Shown piece after piece: positions 7,807-17,246 of a stretch of 64,000 nucleotides of DNA. Within the stretch, counting starts at the first letter, position 1; the number at the start of each line of letters is the position of its first letter. Source of the DNA: Paenibacillus planticolens (GTDB lineage Bacteria > Bacillota > Bacilli > Paenibacillales > NBRC-103111). The translations under genes and the position numbers were made by a program. The stretch lies in contig NZ_WHNZ01000048.1 in NCBI RefSeq assembly GCF_013141725.1, positions 55,260-119,259 on the forward strand, written 5' to 3'. The notes beneath the pieces were generated by a model. It was not told the DNA's origin, did no database searches, and saw only the letters and a program-made list of their open reading frames with translations.

Positions 7807-9666
7807 TTGGCAATGATGTTAAATGAATCTTTATTTATACAAACTTTTAAACACGCTCCGATTGGGATGGTTATCACGGCAGCGGACGGACGCTTTCTCA
7901 AAGCGAATCCGGCCATCTGTTCGATCTTGGGATATTCGGAGTCGGAACTATACACACTCACCTTTCAGGAGATCACTCATCCGGAGGATCTTGGGTTCGA
8001 ATTGCATTTCATGACCGAACTGCTTGCGCACAAGCGGGATTCCTGCCAAATGGAAAAAAGGTACTATCATAAAGACGGACATATCATATGGTCCAAACAG
8101 GTTGTTTCCCTGTTCGATGATGAGGAAAGTCATTTCTTCATCTACCAAATTATGGATATAACTATTCACAAGCATGACGAAGCCGAATTGCGAGAGAAAG
8201 AACATCTTTGCCATGAAAAGAATCTTCCATACCGTTTAAATATGAATACAAATTTAGATGAAATCCAAGAGCTGTACCGGATTATTTTGGATAACGCGCT
8301 GGATATCATTACGATAGCATCGCCGGAAGGCGTAACGCGTCATATTTCGCCCGCCGTTCGGAATCTGCTTGGCTATGAAGTAGAGGAACTCATCGGCAAT
8401 AGAATGATTGAATTATGGCATCCGGATGATAGGCTTGCTGTAGATCAGCGTTGTATCCTAGAAAATTCGGATAACGATATGTTCATGTGCCGCGTTCGGC
8501 ATAAACAAGGCCACTATGTCTGGCTGGAGACGACCGTCAATCTGATTCGCAACGAAGAAGGCGGCGTAGTAAAAATAGTGGCCGTCGGCAGAGATATTAC
8601 GAAGCGCAAGCAAGCCGAAGACGAGCTGTGGGCAACCAAAGAAAGACTTGAATCCTTCATCAAAAACAATGGGGACGCCATTTGGGTTATTGACCGTGAC
8701 GAAAAGGTGCTGGAATCTAATGCCGCCTTCGAGAAGCTTTTTCAGTGGAGATCCGAAGAAATCATCAACCAACCGCTGCCTATTACACCCGCCGATCTGG
8801 CCGACCAAACGAGGGAGCTTCACGACCAGGTGCTATCCGGACTTTCGGTGATCGGCTTCGAAACGATTAGACTTCGCAAAGATGGAACCTTGGTTGATGT
8901 GAGCACGACGCTATCCCCTATTCATGACACAACTGGCGAAATCATCGGCATAGCTGGCACTTGCCACGATATTACGGAGAAGAAGCAGGCAGAGCAATTG
9001 TTGATTAATTCGGAGAAACTGTCTGTTGCCGGTCAGTTGGCTGCAGGAATTGCGCATGAAATCCGTAATCCGATCACAGCGATTAAAGGCTTTATTCAGC
9101 TCATAAAATCGGGAGTTTCCGATAAAAAACTGTATTATGAAATCATGTCATCGGAAATCGAACGCATCGAAATGATTCTGAACGAGCTGCTGATTCTGGC
9201 CAAGCCGCAAATGGTCCACTCCGATCGCGAGGACATTCGAAATATTTTGGCGCAAGTAACTACGCTGCTGGAATCTCAGGCGATTTTAAACAATGTTGAA
9301 ATCATCACGGAATGTGAACCTGATCTTTCCCCTATCCTGTGCGATCAGAACCAATTGAAACAAGTGTGCATCAATTACATTAAAAATGCGATAGAGGCTA
9401 TGCCGCTAGGCGGAGTCCTTAACATTCAAGTAAAAATGCTGAACGACAACAGATTGCTGCTGCGTTTCATCGATCACGGTTGCGGAATTCCCGAGGATAT
9501 TGTGACGAAGCTCGGCCAACCCTTCTATACAACGAAGGAAAAAGGAACCGGTCTGGGATTTATGGTCAGCAAGAAAATTATTGAAAATCACAATGGGACC
9601 GTAAGCGTATTCAGTAAAGAGAATGAAGGAACTGCCGTAGAGGTTTGCCTTCCGACGGTAAGTTAA
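7807..9666 (+). CDS. three-PAS sensor histidine kinase (soluble, sporulation-kinase-like)
   Basis: A 619-residue kinase without membrane segments. Three PAS domains lie at about residues 8-125, 150-265 and 275-390, each with a PAC-like tail (KDGHIIWSKQV, KQGHYVWLETT, KDGTLVDVSTT). The HisKA domain has the phosphoacceptor His417 in GIAHEIRNPITAIKGF, and the HATPase domain has an N box near residue 524 (NYIKNAIEAM) and G boxes DHGCGIPED and GTGLGF. Architecture resembles the KinA/KinE kinases that feed the Spo0 phosphorelay; that role is inference. No response regulator is adjacent. The start could be TTG 7807, ATG 7813 or ATG 7816; GGGAGG ends at 7801, which favours 7813. Confidence 0.9.
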   Translation: MAMMLNESLFIQTFKHAPIGMVITAADGRFLKANPAICSILGYSESELYTLTFQEITHPEDLGFELHFMTELLAHKRDSCQMEKRYYHKDGHIIWSKQVVSLFDDEESHFFIYQIMDITIHKHDEAELREKEHLCHEKNLPYRLNMNTNLDEIQELYRIILDNALDIITIASPEGVTRHISPAVRNLLGYEVEELIGNRMIELWHPDDRLAVDQRCILENSDNDMFMCRVRHKQGHYVWLETTVNLIRNEEGGVVKIVAVGRDITKRKQAEDELWATKERLESFIKNNGDAIWVIDRDEKVLESNAAFEKLFQWRSEEIINQPLPITPADLADQTRELHDQVLSGLSVIGFETIRLRKDGTLVDVSTTLSPIHDTTGEIIGIAGTCHDITEKKQAEQLLINSEKLSVAGQLAAGIAHEIRNPITAIKGFIQLIKSGVSDKKLYYEIMSSEIERIEMILNELLILAKPQMVHSDREDIRNILAQVTTLLESQAILNNVEIITECEPDLSPILCDQNQLKQVCINYIKNAIEAMPLGGVLNIQVKMLNDNRLLLRFIDHGCGIPEDIVTKLGQPFYTTKEKGTGLGFMVSKKIIENHNGTVSVFSKENEGTAVEVCLPTVS

Positions 9667-9681
9667 CATGTAGAGCTTATC

Positions 9682-9715
9682 AGGGTCATCCTGCTGCATC
9701 AGGATGGCCCTTTTC
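9682..9715. terminator. bidirectional terminator between kinase and gerA operon
   Basis: AGGGTCATCCTG / CAGGATGGCCCT hairpin followed by TTTTCC on the plus strand and preceded by a T-rich side on the minus strand. It serves the convergent kinase gene and gerA-type operon. Confidence 0.8.
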
Positions 9716-9718
9716 CTC

Positions 9719-10837
9719 CTACTTTACCTCACCCATATCCTTAATCGTAGTCTTCACGCGCACGTTTACCTCTGCTTTCGAGAAAGCTTCTCCCCAACGG
9801 TTATCCACTTTCTCCCATGCACTATATTGATAAGCGCGAGCGAACGTACCAAGTCCGATCGGATCGAGCTGCTTTTTCTGAAGCTTGTCAATAAGTTCCT
9901 TCATTCGTTTGTTTAGCTGTCTATTAATCATTTCCTCCAGTTCTCCCTCATCCTTTTCCACGTCAAAAGCAAATAACTTTTCCGTTAAACGAATGGGCAG
10001 ATCCAGCTCAACATCGAAATGGAACTGATCCTGCGAATAGGTCACATGCACCTTCCGCTTGAAATGCAGTACATAAAAGGTCACAGCCCCTGCTGAAAAC
10101 AGGTCTTCCTTGCTCTCTTCCGGCAGCTGAATGGTACACGAAAGGCTGCCTTTCACTTCGTCTTGCAAAAGCAGCAGCAGCTGTGTTTCCGGCAAACTTA
10201 ACAACGTTTCGAACTTGCCTTTTTTATTTAGCAGTGCGGTCCCCATCGCGACAATGTCCCTATCTTTGCGCAATTGAGGCACGTATGGCGTTATTCCCTT
10301 TTCATACGCCTGATTATGCAGGTTGTGAAGCGTTGTCGCTGTAATAAGATTCCTCTTCCTGGCTGTATCGATAAGTGTGGCCACATGTAGAGGAAGCCTC
10401 CGCTTATTAGCCGGCTTAAAGTAGATAATATCCTCAACCGAACCATCCACCGCAATGACCTTCGCAAGAATATTTGCCTTCGAATCCCGGAAATAGAGAT
10501 CCAACAGCTTGAGCCATCCCTCATGCTCTAAAATGCGCTTGCCAATAAGAACATTCTGGATTTTACCTGAGCTGATAAGAGCTGAAACACGGGCGTCAAA
10601 CTCATTTCTTGCTCCTCTCACTGTAATGGCATGCACCTTGCTCTGTTCATTTTTTTCCTTCGCTTCCTTACTGAAGACAGGGTTCGAAGAATAGAAGACA
10701 AGATTATTGTCCTTATCCAAATCAATTCCCATCATCAGAAGAAGCGATATATCCTCCAAGTCAACCCGATCGTCACACCCTTGAAGCACAAGCATCATGG
10801 CAATCAAAAGCAGCACGATTTTACGCAGACGAATCAA
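9719..10837 (-). CDS. gerAC: Ger(x)C family spore germination lipoprotein (GerAC)
   Basis: Third gene of a gerA-type operon. The product is a lipoprotein anchored in the spore inner membrane, part of the germinant receptor. The lipobox is LVLQGC soon after a basic, hydrophobic start (IRLRKIVLLLIAMM). The body matches the Ger(x)C layout, with VDLEDISLLLMMGIDLDKDN near the N terminus and a C-terminal domain ending in a mixed Lys/Val tail. The frame extends to 10888, but TTG at 10837 overlaps the gerAB stop (TTGA) and has GAGGTGG upstream; GTG at 10846 is an alternative. Full length, no frameshift. Confidence 0.9.
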   Translation of the reverse strand: MIRLRKIVLLLIAMMLVLQGCDDRVDLEDISLLLMMGIDLDKDNNLVFYSSNPVFSKEAKEKNEQSKVHAITVRGARNEFDARVSALISSGKIQNVLIGKRILEHEGWLKLLDLYFRDSKANILAKVIAVDGSVEDIIYFKPANKRRLPLHVATLIDTARKRNLITATTLHNLHNQAYEKGITPYVPQLRKDRDIVAMGTALLNKKGKFETLLSLPETQLLLLLQDEVKGSLSCTIQLPEESKEDLFSAGAVTFYVLHFKRKVHVTYSQDQFHFDVELDLPIRLTEKLFAFDVEKDEGELEEMINRQLNKRMKELIDKLQKKQLDPIGLGTFARAYQYSAWEKVDNRWGEAFSKAEVNVRVKTTIKDMGEVK

Positions 10838-11943
10838 TTCCGCCACCTCGCCATCCAATTCCGCACGATAAGAAGTCCCCATAAACAAAGGGGAAGCAAG
10901 TAAGCTGTGCCCACTCCGTACTGATTAAATAACTTCACCCATTCTCTGCTCTGGCGCCAGCTCGGGTCCCAAATATACGTTACCATGACCATGCCGGCCA
11001 ATAGAACGATTATATGAAGGTGTGTTTTTCCTTTGGCCAACAACTGCTCCCCGCATTGAACGGCAATATGAAAAGCGGGAAACCACGTTTTACAAATAAG
11101 GAGCAAATACACGGTTAAAAAAATAATCTCGAACCTCTCCAGAAAGCGGAATTCGATTATTTTCGCAACAGAAAGCGGTGCATCATGATACTGGGTGATT
11201 TCGTCCGGGCTATAGACAACAAAACAAATGATCGTTACAAATAAATACACGGCAAGAGTGAGCGTATTGGCGATGATGATGTTGGCGGATGCCGACTTTT
11301 TATTTTCCAAATACGGATAAAAAAACAGCGCGCTTTCAAAACCCAAAAAAGAAAGAATCGTCGAGCTCACACTGTGCCAGACCGGCATCCAGCCTTCTTT
11401 AAGAACCGGCAGCAGATAGATCCAATGAGCATCCTTTAATACATATAACAGAACGAACGGCATCCACACGGTGCTTAAAATAGCCACTTCCGCGAAACGC
11501 CCAAGGCTTCGGACGCCCCCCTTCACGATCATATAAGCGGGGACAACAAACAGCAGCATGAGCACATATGTGTGAGATTGCTGCATAATCCATGTTTTGA
11601 TGAGAAGCGCCATTCTGTTAAAAATCAGATAGGCGAACATAAGCATATAGACAGCATAGATCACGGTTACAACGGTGCTGAATCCTTTGCCCAAGTGATG
11701 CCTCACTACTTGAATAATCGTTCCATTCGGATATTTTTTCATGACTTGGATGATCACCAGACTCGCCAAAACAGAGCCGATCCAGCCCAAAATAATAGCT
11801 ATCCACCCATCCGTGCCGCTGATTTCCGCAAGCACCGTCGGCATCTCTATCGCACCTACGCCCACCTGCATCCCATGAATCAGAAAGATAAACTGCATTC
11901 GTGTTATTTTGTTGTTTTCATAGTCATTCCCTGTATTGGGCAT
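10834..11943 (-). CDS. gerAB: spore germination permease (GerAB, APC superfamily)
   Basis: A 369-residue integral membrane protein with about ten membrane segments, of the GerAB/ArcD/ProY family. Typical N terminus: TRMQFIFLIHGMQVGVGAIEMP, then GTDGWIAIILGWIGS. It is the germinant-binding subunit of the receptor in studied homologues; the ligand here is not predictable. It overlaps gerAC by 4 bases and its ATG overlaps the last base of gerAA, so the three genes form one operon in the classical A-B-C order. Confidence 0.92.
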   Translation of the reverse strand: MPNTGNDYENNKITRMQFIFLIHGMQVGVGAIEMPTVLAEISGTDGWIAIILGWIGSVLASLVIIQVMKKYPNGTIIQVVRHHLGKGFSTVVTVIYAVYMLMFAYLIFNRMALLIKTWIMQQSHTYVLMLLFVVPAYMIVKGGVRSLGRFAEVAILSTVWMPFVLLYVLKDAHWIYLLPVLKEGWMPVWHSVSSTILSFLGFESALFFYPYLENKKSASANIIIANTLTLAVYLFVTIICFVVYSPDEITQYHDAPLSVAKIIEFRFLERFEIIFLTVYLLLICKTWFPAFHIAVQCGEQLLAKGKTHLHIIVLLAGMVMVTYIWDPSWRQSREWVKLFNQYGVGTAYLLPLCLWGLLIVRNWMARWRN

Positions 11944-13496
11944 TAGTTGTCATCACCTTCACGTTTTGAGCCCATTTTCTTTTTCTGAAGAGTTCTTATA
12001 CTTTGGGGGCGCATAATCATCTTCCACAGGGGCACACGTACGAAGCTGTCTTTCCAATCCTTTAAACGTATAGGGGCGATCGGTGAGCTGTAAGACTGGC
12101 CAAGTGACTTTAAATTAATAAGATGCGCCACCAGAACCATATACCCCGCCATGATCCCGACAATGCCAAATATCGAGGCGAGAATCATCATCGGAAACCG
12201 AATCAACCGAATGGAAGATGCCATGTCATAGTTAGGCAGGATGAAAGAAGCAACCGCTGTGGAGGCTACGATTACAACCATAATATTGCTGACGATCCCC
12301 GCTTGAACAGCTGCTTGTCCAATGACAATGCCGCCTACGATGCCCACCGTCTGGCCGACAGGGGCAGGCAATCGAATGCCCGCTTCGCGAAGCATTTCAA
12401 GCATAATCTCCATAATCAAGGCTTCGACTAACGGAGGATAGGGAACAGCCGCCCTAAACTGACCGATAGATAAGATGAGATCTAAGGGAATCACTTCATA
12501 ATTAAATGAAATGCAGGCAATATAGATCCCCGGCAGAAAGGTAGCAACAAAGCAAGCCAGAATACGCAGCAGCCTTAGGAACGTAGCGACTGGCCATCGC
12601 ATGCTGTAATCGTCAATGCCTTGAAAAAAAGCGACGAGATTCATCGGCGCAATCAAGACGCTGGAGGAGCGGTCCAGCACAACGCAGATTCTTCCTTGCA
12701 AAATTTGAGAGGCAGCCGTATCCGGGCGCTCTGTCGTAATGAATTGCGGGAACAAGGAGAAGGAGTTATCCTCGATATAATCCGCTAATTCCCCTGTATT
12801 TAAAATGCAGTCCACATCCAGCTTAGTGATCCTCGTTTCCATTTCTTGCAGCAGATCGGGCAAAGTAACATCCTCTAAATAGAGAAGAGAAACTTTGCTT
12901 TTAGCTCTTCGACCCACGTAGTATTCCTTGATTTTCAACTCGGTGCTGCTGATATACCGGCGTATTAAAGCAATATTTTGACTGTCCGTTTCGATGAATC
13001 CCTGATGGGCTCCCTTTAACGACGCTTCTATCTGCGAATCCGAAATCGCCCTCTGGGGCCAGCCTTGAGTATCCAACGCATAGGCGTGAGGAAGTCCATC
13101 TATGAAAAGGACGCTATAACCATGCAAAATAGCTGTCTCTATTGACTCCCATGCCGTCATAGTGCTCATTAGGCCAAGAGTTACAGGCAGTTCATCCCCA
13201 TCTTCGTCAACCTGGTGAAACATAAGCTGGCGCAGGACGTTGTTGTTAATCGAATTCTTATCCGTAAGTCCGGACAGGTACACAAGCGCTGCGTGACTTC
13301 CCGTTTGCTTATAGATGAATGTGCGGATAACCAAGTCCGGGGTTTTGCTAAAAGTAGCCTGCAGCGACAGCACATTCTCCGCAAGAGTTGTATGCAGCGT
13401 TCTGCTCTCTGACGCAAACTGCCCGTGCTGCTCCGGCACAGTCTTCGGAATGAATAGTCGGTTCGACCAGCGAAATAAACGGCGAACAAAGCTCAT
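11943..13496 (-). CDS. gerAA: spore germination protein GerAA
   Basis: First gene of the gerA operon. About 517 residues with a soluble N-terminal part and a C-terminal membrane part of about five segments. Family landmarks are visible: TDKNSINNNVLRQL, ILQGRICVVLDRSSSVLIAPM and LILSIGQFRAAVPYPPLVEALIMEIMLEMLREAGIRLP (quoted in parts), then PVGQTVGIVGGIVIGQAAV. The frame opens at a GTG at 13505 that lies inside the AGAAGG ribosome site, so ATG 13496 (8 bases from it) is the likely start; 13499 is possible. A forespore (sigma-G) promoter is expected upstream but I could not identify one with confidence. Confidence 0.93.
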   Translation of the reverse strand: MSFVRRLFRWSNRLFIPKTVPEQHGQFASESRTLHTTLAENVLSLQATFSKTPDLVIRTFIYKQTGSHAALVYLSGLTDKNSINNNVLRQLMFHQVDEDGDELPVTLGLMSTMTAWESIETAILHGYSVLFIDGLPHAYALDTQGWPQRAISDSQIEASLKGAHQGFIETDSQNIALIRRYISSTELKIKEYYVGRRAKSKVSLLYLEDVTLPDLLQEMETRITKLDVDCILNTGELADYIEDNSFSLFPQFITTERPDTAASQILQGRICVVLDRSSSVLIAPMNLVAFFQGIDDYSMRWPVATFLRLLRILACFVATFLPGIYIACISFNYEVIPLDLILSIGQFRAAVPYPPLVEALIMEIMLEMLREAGIRLPAPVGQTVGIVGGIVIGQAAVQAGIVSNIMVVIVASTAVASFILPNYDMASSIRLIRFPMMILASIFGIVGIMAGYMVLVAHLINLKSLGQSYSSPIAPIRLKDWKDSFVRVPLWKMIMRPQSIRTLQKKKMGSKREGDDN

Positions 13497-13664
13497 CATG
13501 TACACCTTCTTGCTTCATCCATTGATTCTTTCATTCTCCCTAGAATTTCCATGGATTATTCAAACGTTTTTTAGCCGGACTGGAGAAATTCAGCTTTCAC
13601 CAAAATTCCATGCATAAAAAGTGGTAAATTTTCGGATGGTATAGAAGGAATGCGAGGTGAAACC

Positions 13665-13871
13665 ATGTCGAACAACGAGGAAATCTATTCACAATATCCA
13701 CGGAGGATTCGTGATTTCCAAGAGCTGAGCACGATCAAGCCAAATGAATGGACCGAGATCGAACTCCGCTTTAACCACAGGCAAATGAGCGATTTATCCC
13801 CCTGGCTCAATGAGCAGGGCAACCATATCCACAGCCAAATCCTTCAGGAAATCGAACGTCGCGGCGTCTGA
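13665..13871 (+). CDS. small conserved hypothetical protein (68 aa)
   Basis: MSNNEEIYSQYPRRIRDFQE..., a charged soluble protein ending IQEIERRGV-like (LQEIERRGV). GAGGTG lies 6 bases before the ATG at 13665; the frame opens earlier at 13650 but without a better site. I do not recognise a family. It lies between the divergent gerA operon and sodA, with its own -10-like TATAGA about 25 bases upstream. Confidence 0.65.
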   Translation: MSNNEEIYSQYPRRIRDFQELSTIKPNEWTEIELRFNHRQMSDLSPWLNEQGNHIHSQILQEIERRGV

Positions 13872-13888
13872 CTTAGTAAACATAGATG

Positions 13889-13917
13889 TTGCTTTATTAT
13901 CGAAATTCCTTCATAAT
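13889..13917 (+). promoter_or_regulatory. sigma-A promoter of sodA
   Basis: -35 TTGCTT (13889-13894), 17-base spacer, -10 CATAAT (13912-13917), followed by TTTTAGGAGG before the sodA ATG. Confidence 0.65.
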
Positions 13918-13958
13918 GAAGAAGTTGAATCTACATAATTTTAGGAGGTATTTATACA

Positions 13959-14570
13959 ATGGCACATCAACTACCAGCTCTTCCTTATGCGAACGATGCA
14001 CTTGAGCCGCACATCGATGCAAAAACGATGGAAATTCACCACGACCGTCACCATAACGCTTATGTGACTAATTTGAATGCAGCTCTGGACAAACATCCTG
14101 CTCTGCACGATAAATCCCTAAACGACCTGATTGCTGATCTAAACAGCCTTCCTGAAGATATTCGCACAGCTGTTCGCAACAACGGTGGCGGACATGCGAA
14201 CCACTCCTTGTTCTGGGAAGTTATCGGACCAAACGCTGGCGGAGCACCTACTGGCGCGCTTGCAGCAGCTATCGAGAGCGAGCTTGGCGGCTTTGACAAA
14301 TTCAAAGCAGACTTCGCTGCAGCTGCAACAACACGCTTTGGTTCCGGCTGGGCTTTCCTAGCGGTTGACAAAGCAGGCAACTTGAAAGTATACAGCTTGC
14401 CTAACCAAGACAGCCCGATCATGGAAGGCGAAACGCCAATCCTTGGTCTTGATGTTTGGGAGCACGCTTACTACCTGAACTACCAAAACAAACGCCCTGA
14501 CTACATCGCAGCGTTCTGGAACGTTGTGAACTGGGCTGAAGTTGGCAAGCGTTACGACGCTGCGAAATAA
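13959..14570 (+). CDS. sodA: superoxide dismutase [Mn/Fe]
   Basis: A 203-residue cytosolic enzyme dismuting superoxide to oxygen and peroxide. Metal ligands are all present: His27, His82 (GGGHANHSLFW), Asp165 and His169 (LDVWEHAYY). GSGWAFLAV and the QDSPIMEGETPILG segment are typical of the manganese-preferring Bacillus type; metal choice is inferred. TAGGAGG precedes the ATG. Codon use here is strongly biased toward C/T-ending codons, as for a highly expressed gene. Monocistronic, with a promoter and a terminator of its own. Confidence 0.97.
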   Translation: MAHQLPALPYANDALEPHIDAKTMEIHHDRHHNAYVTNLNAALDKHPALHDKSLNDLIADLNSLPEDIRTAVRNNGGGHANHSLFWEVIGPNAGGAPTGALAAAIESELGGFDKFKADFAAAATTRFGSGWAFLAVDKAGNLKVYSLPNQDSPIMEGETPILGLDVWEHAYYLNYQNKRPDYIAAFWNVVNWAEVGKRYDAAK

Positions 14571-14582
14571 GCCAGACATACA

Positions 14583-14635
14583 AGAGGCTGTCCTTAAAGT
14601 AGGTTGATCTACTTGAGGGCAGCCTTTTTCTTTTT
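14583..14635 (+). terminator. terminator of sodA
   Basis: Hairpin with arms AGGCTGTCCTTAAAGTAG and CTACTTGAGGGCAGCCT, followed by TTTTTCTTTTT. Confidence 0.9.
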
Positions 14636-14718
14636 GATGATGGAAATGGTTTACGGTCTTTCGGGAAAGTAGTACGATAATAGTAACCAATATTATCCTG
14701 AAATGAGATGAGAACCAG

Positions 14719-15402
14719 GTGAAAACAATCGTTCCCTTACTTCAAAACGTTCCTCTTTTTCAAGAACTCTCCCAAACTGATTTACTAGGCATTGCTCCTT
14801 TATTTGTAGAAAAAAAAGTGAAGAAGGGCAGCATTCTTTTCTTGGAAGGCGACGCAGGCGAGGAGTTATTCCTTATTAAATCAGGTGTAGTCAAAATATA
14901 TCGGTTGGATGAAGCCAAGGAGATCATTCTGGCTTTGTTTCGGGATGGGGATTTCTTTGGCGAGATGTCCCTGATTAACGCCGGTCTCACCCGGTCGGCA
15001 ACCGCCGAGACGTTGGAAGCTTGCACACTCTATGCTTTGAAGCGCTCATCCTTCGTTCAATACATGGAAAAGAGCCCCAGGCTGTGCCTGAAGCTCTTGG
15101 AAACAACAATGGGGCGACTGCGTCTGGCCAACGATCAAATCTACGATCTGACATTTCTGGGGGTACGCTCACGGATTATAAAAACGATCATCCGCCTGTC
15201 CGAGCAGCACGGCATCCCTACGCCGGACGGTCTTCTGATCGATGTTAAACTCACTCATCAGCAGTTGGCCAATATGGTTGGCACCGTGCGCGAGTCCGTT
15301 ACCAAGGTGCTGCAGGAGCTGCAGGACGATGCCCTCATAAAAATTGATAAAAAGTTAATCACATTAAGAAATGTGGAGGCCATCAAGGCCGAGATTCGAT
15401 AA
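14719..15402 (+). CDS. Crp/Fnr family transcriptional regulator
   Basis: A 227-residue regulator with an N-terminal cyclic-nucleotide-binding fold (about residues 15-130: GSILFLEGDAGEELFLIKSG, DGDFFGEMSLI) and a C-terminal winged helix (THQQLANMVGTVRESVTKVLQEL). No Fnr-type cysteine cluster is present, so it is not an oxygen-sensing iron-sulfur Fnr. Effector unknown. Start is a GTG with a weak GAGATGAG site. The end overlaps the 3' end of the convergent mutY gene by 20 bases. Confidence 0.88.
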   Translation: MKTIVPLLQNVPLFQELSQTDLLGIAPLFVEKKVKKGSILFLEGDAGEELFLIKSGVVKIYRLDEAKEIILALFRDGDFFGEMSLINAGLTRSATAETLEACTLYALKRSSFVQYMEKSPRLCLKLLETTMGRLRLANDQIYDLTFLGVRSRIIKTIIRLSEQHGIPTPDGLLIDVKLTHQQLANMVGTVRESVTKVLQELQDDALIKIDKKLITLRNVEAIKAEIR

Positions 15403-16504
15403 AATCTTTCATAATCCGGATGAACACATTAGGAAAAGCGTACTGCGACAGCTCGTCCGTGCCTACCCAGCGATAATGGAACGGGATCCATTCTCCCCCG
15501 CCTGCCGAGTGGCTCACGCTGTTCATCTTAGCGCGAAATACTTTCATTTTCCATATGATATGACTGAAAATATGCTCAGTATCCATAAACCAGTCGCCAG
15601 GCTGGATCACGATTTGCTCTTGGTCTGCAAGCGCTTTGCGCAAGCCCGCCTTATTCTCCTCATCGGAGAGCCATCCCTCAGGCTCCCAGGCCACATGCGG
15701 TAGCTCCCACATACGGGCGAGCAAGCCTTCCTGCGGACGCTGTCTGATTAACCATTTTCCTTCATTTTCACCCGTGCCCTCGATCAAAGCCACTGCCCGT
15801 AGTTCCGGACGCGGCGGTTTGGCTTTCTTTTTGATGGGCAGGGCTTCTTCCATGCCGGCTTCACGCGCAGCGCAATGCGCCATGACCGGGCACGTCAAGC
15901 AGTGCGGCGACCGAGGCGTGCACACCATAGCCCCAAGCTCCATCAGAGCTTGATTAAAGTCGCTTGCCGTTCCTTCCAGAATGAGCTCGCGCGCCAGCTT
16001 TTCCATCCGGGTCCGGGTGGCGGGCTTCATAATATCTTCTTCAATGAGAAAATAACGCGACAACACGCGCATGACATTGCCGTCAACTGCCGGCTCCGGC
16101 TTATTATAGGCGATGCTGAGAACCGCTCCGGACGTATAGGGGCCAACGCCTTTTAACGACGAAATCTCTTCTTTCGTTTGAGGAACGATGCCGCCGTAAC
16201 GCTCGTGAACTTCCCGCACGGCTGTTTGCAGATTCCTGGCCCGCGAATAATAGCCGAGTCCCTCCCAAGCTTTCAGAACATTCTCCTCGGGAGCGGTAGC
16301 CAAAGCTTCAACGGTCGGGAATTGGTCGATAAATCGGTGAAAATAAGGAATTACCGTATCCACGCGGGTTTGCTGCAGCATGACTTCGGAAATCCATATA
16401 TAGTAAGGGTTTTTACTTCTTCGCCATGGTAAATCCCGTTTGTGCGTATGATACCAATCCAGCAAATTTTTGGAAAAATAAAGCATTTGTTCTTGACTGT
16501 ACAT
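15383..16504 (-). CDS. mutY: A/G-specific adenine glycosylase MutY
   Basis: Removes adenine mispaired with 8-oxoguanine. About 373 residues. The catalytic helix contains ISEVMLQQTRVDTV, the helix-hairpin-helix reads LKGVGPYTSGAVLSIAY with the catalytic aspartate in EPAVDGNVMRVLSR, and the iron-sulfur cluster cysteines are spaced C-x6-C-x2-C-x5-C (CTPRSPHCLTCPVMAHC). A NUDIX-like C-terminal domain follows, used to recognise oxoG. The frame is open for 68 more residues upstream but these look non-coding; ATG 16504 has AGAAGGAGAGCTC just before it. Confidence 0.95.
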   Translation of the reverse strand: MYSQEQMLYFSKNLLDWYHTHKRDLPWRRSKNPYYIWISEVMLQQTRVDTVIPYFHRFIDQFPTVEALATAPEENVLKAWEGLGYYSRARNLQTAVREVHERYGGIVPQTKEEISSLKGVGPYTSGAVLSIAYNKPEPAVDGNVMRVLSRYFLIEEDIMKPATRTRMEKLARELILEGTASDFNQALMELGAMVCTPRSPHCLTCPVMAHCAAREAGMEEALPIKKKAKPPRPELRAVALIEGTGENEGKWLIRQRPQEGLLARMWELPHVAWEPEGWLSDEENKAGLRKALADQEQIVIQPGDWFMDTEHIFSHIIWKMKVFRAKMNSVSHSAGGGEWIPFHYRWVGTDELSQYAFPNVFIRIMKDFIESRP

Positions 16505-16603
16505 GAGCTCTCCTTCTCTATGGGGCGCGTTCCAGTTATAATGAATGAATGGACATGATTCCATTATACGAGAATTGCGGAACATAAAACTAGAGGTGAA
16601 TGT

Positions 16604-17233
16604 ATGCAAAACACGAAACAAAGGGATCTGCACAATATGAACCAGCAGGAATCGGACAATAACAAGCATAAAGATTTGATGAACAAAAGGAAAATATGGA
16701 TAGGCCAAGCCCGCGCGCTCCTTCCCTTACTATTCATTTGGGGCGCGGAGTGGATATTCAGCGCGCTTGTGGATATCGCAATGTACTGGCGCGATCTGGA
16801 TTGGCTGAAACAGGCCGCACTTCTTACCGCTGTCGTGGCCAGCTTGATACAGCTGTGGAGCCTGCGCAAAGATTTCCGCGCCGACGGGGAAGGCAAAGGC
16901 CTGACGGACCGAAGCGGTTGGGGGCATCCAGTCTTGCTGCTGCTGCCGGGCGTGATGCTCATCGCCGCTGTCGCTTTGCTCGAAGCCATAGGCGCGATCG
17001 GACCTTTATTCACCCCTGTGCTGCGGGCGTTCATTCTCGCGATCGGTTTCGTGCAGATCGGGCTGCTGCTGGGCAGACCTTTGATTTATCTGGGTCTGTG
17101 GCTGTTCGCCCTGTCAGCTTTGATGGGCGTCTGGTACTTGGGCTACTCCGCTGTCATTCTAGAGGGTATGGGCGGCATTAGCCTTATCGCGAGCGGGTAT
17201 ATGCTTCGCGTTTGGGGACGGCAGCATGAATAG
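16604..17233 (+). CDS. conserved membrane protein of unknown function
   Basis: A 209-residue protein with a charged N-terminal 35 residues and about five or six membrane segments (LLPLLFIWGAEWIFSALV, ALLTAVVASLIQLWSL, HPVLLLLPGVMLIAAVALL, AFILAIGFVQIGLLLG). I do not recognise a family. AGAGGTG lies before the ATG. The downstream cytochrome c gene's ribosome site overlaps its stop, so they are likely co-transcribed, hinting at a membrane redox context; that link is only positional. Confidence 0.75.
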   Translation: MQNTKQRDLHNMNQQESDNNKHKDLMNKRKIWIGQARALLPLLFIWGAEWIFSALVDIAMYWRDLDWLKQAALLTAVVASLIQLWSLRKDFRADGEGKGLTDRSGWGHPVLLLLPGVMLIAAVALLEAIGAIGPLFTPVLRAFILAIGFVQIGLLLGRPLIYLGLWLFALSALMGVWYLGYSAVILEGMGGISLIASGYMLRVWGRQHE

Positions 17234-17246
17234 GAGGACACTCGCT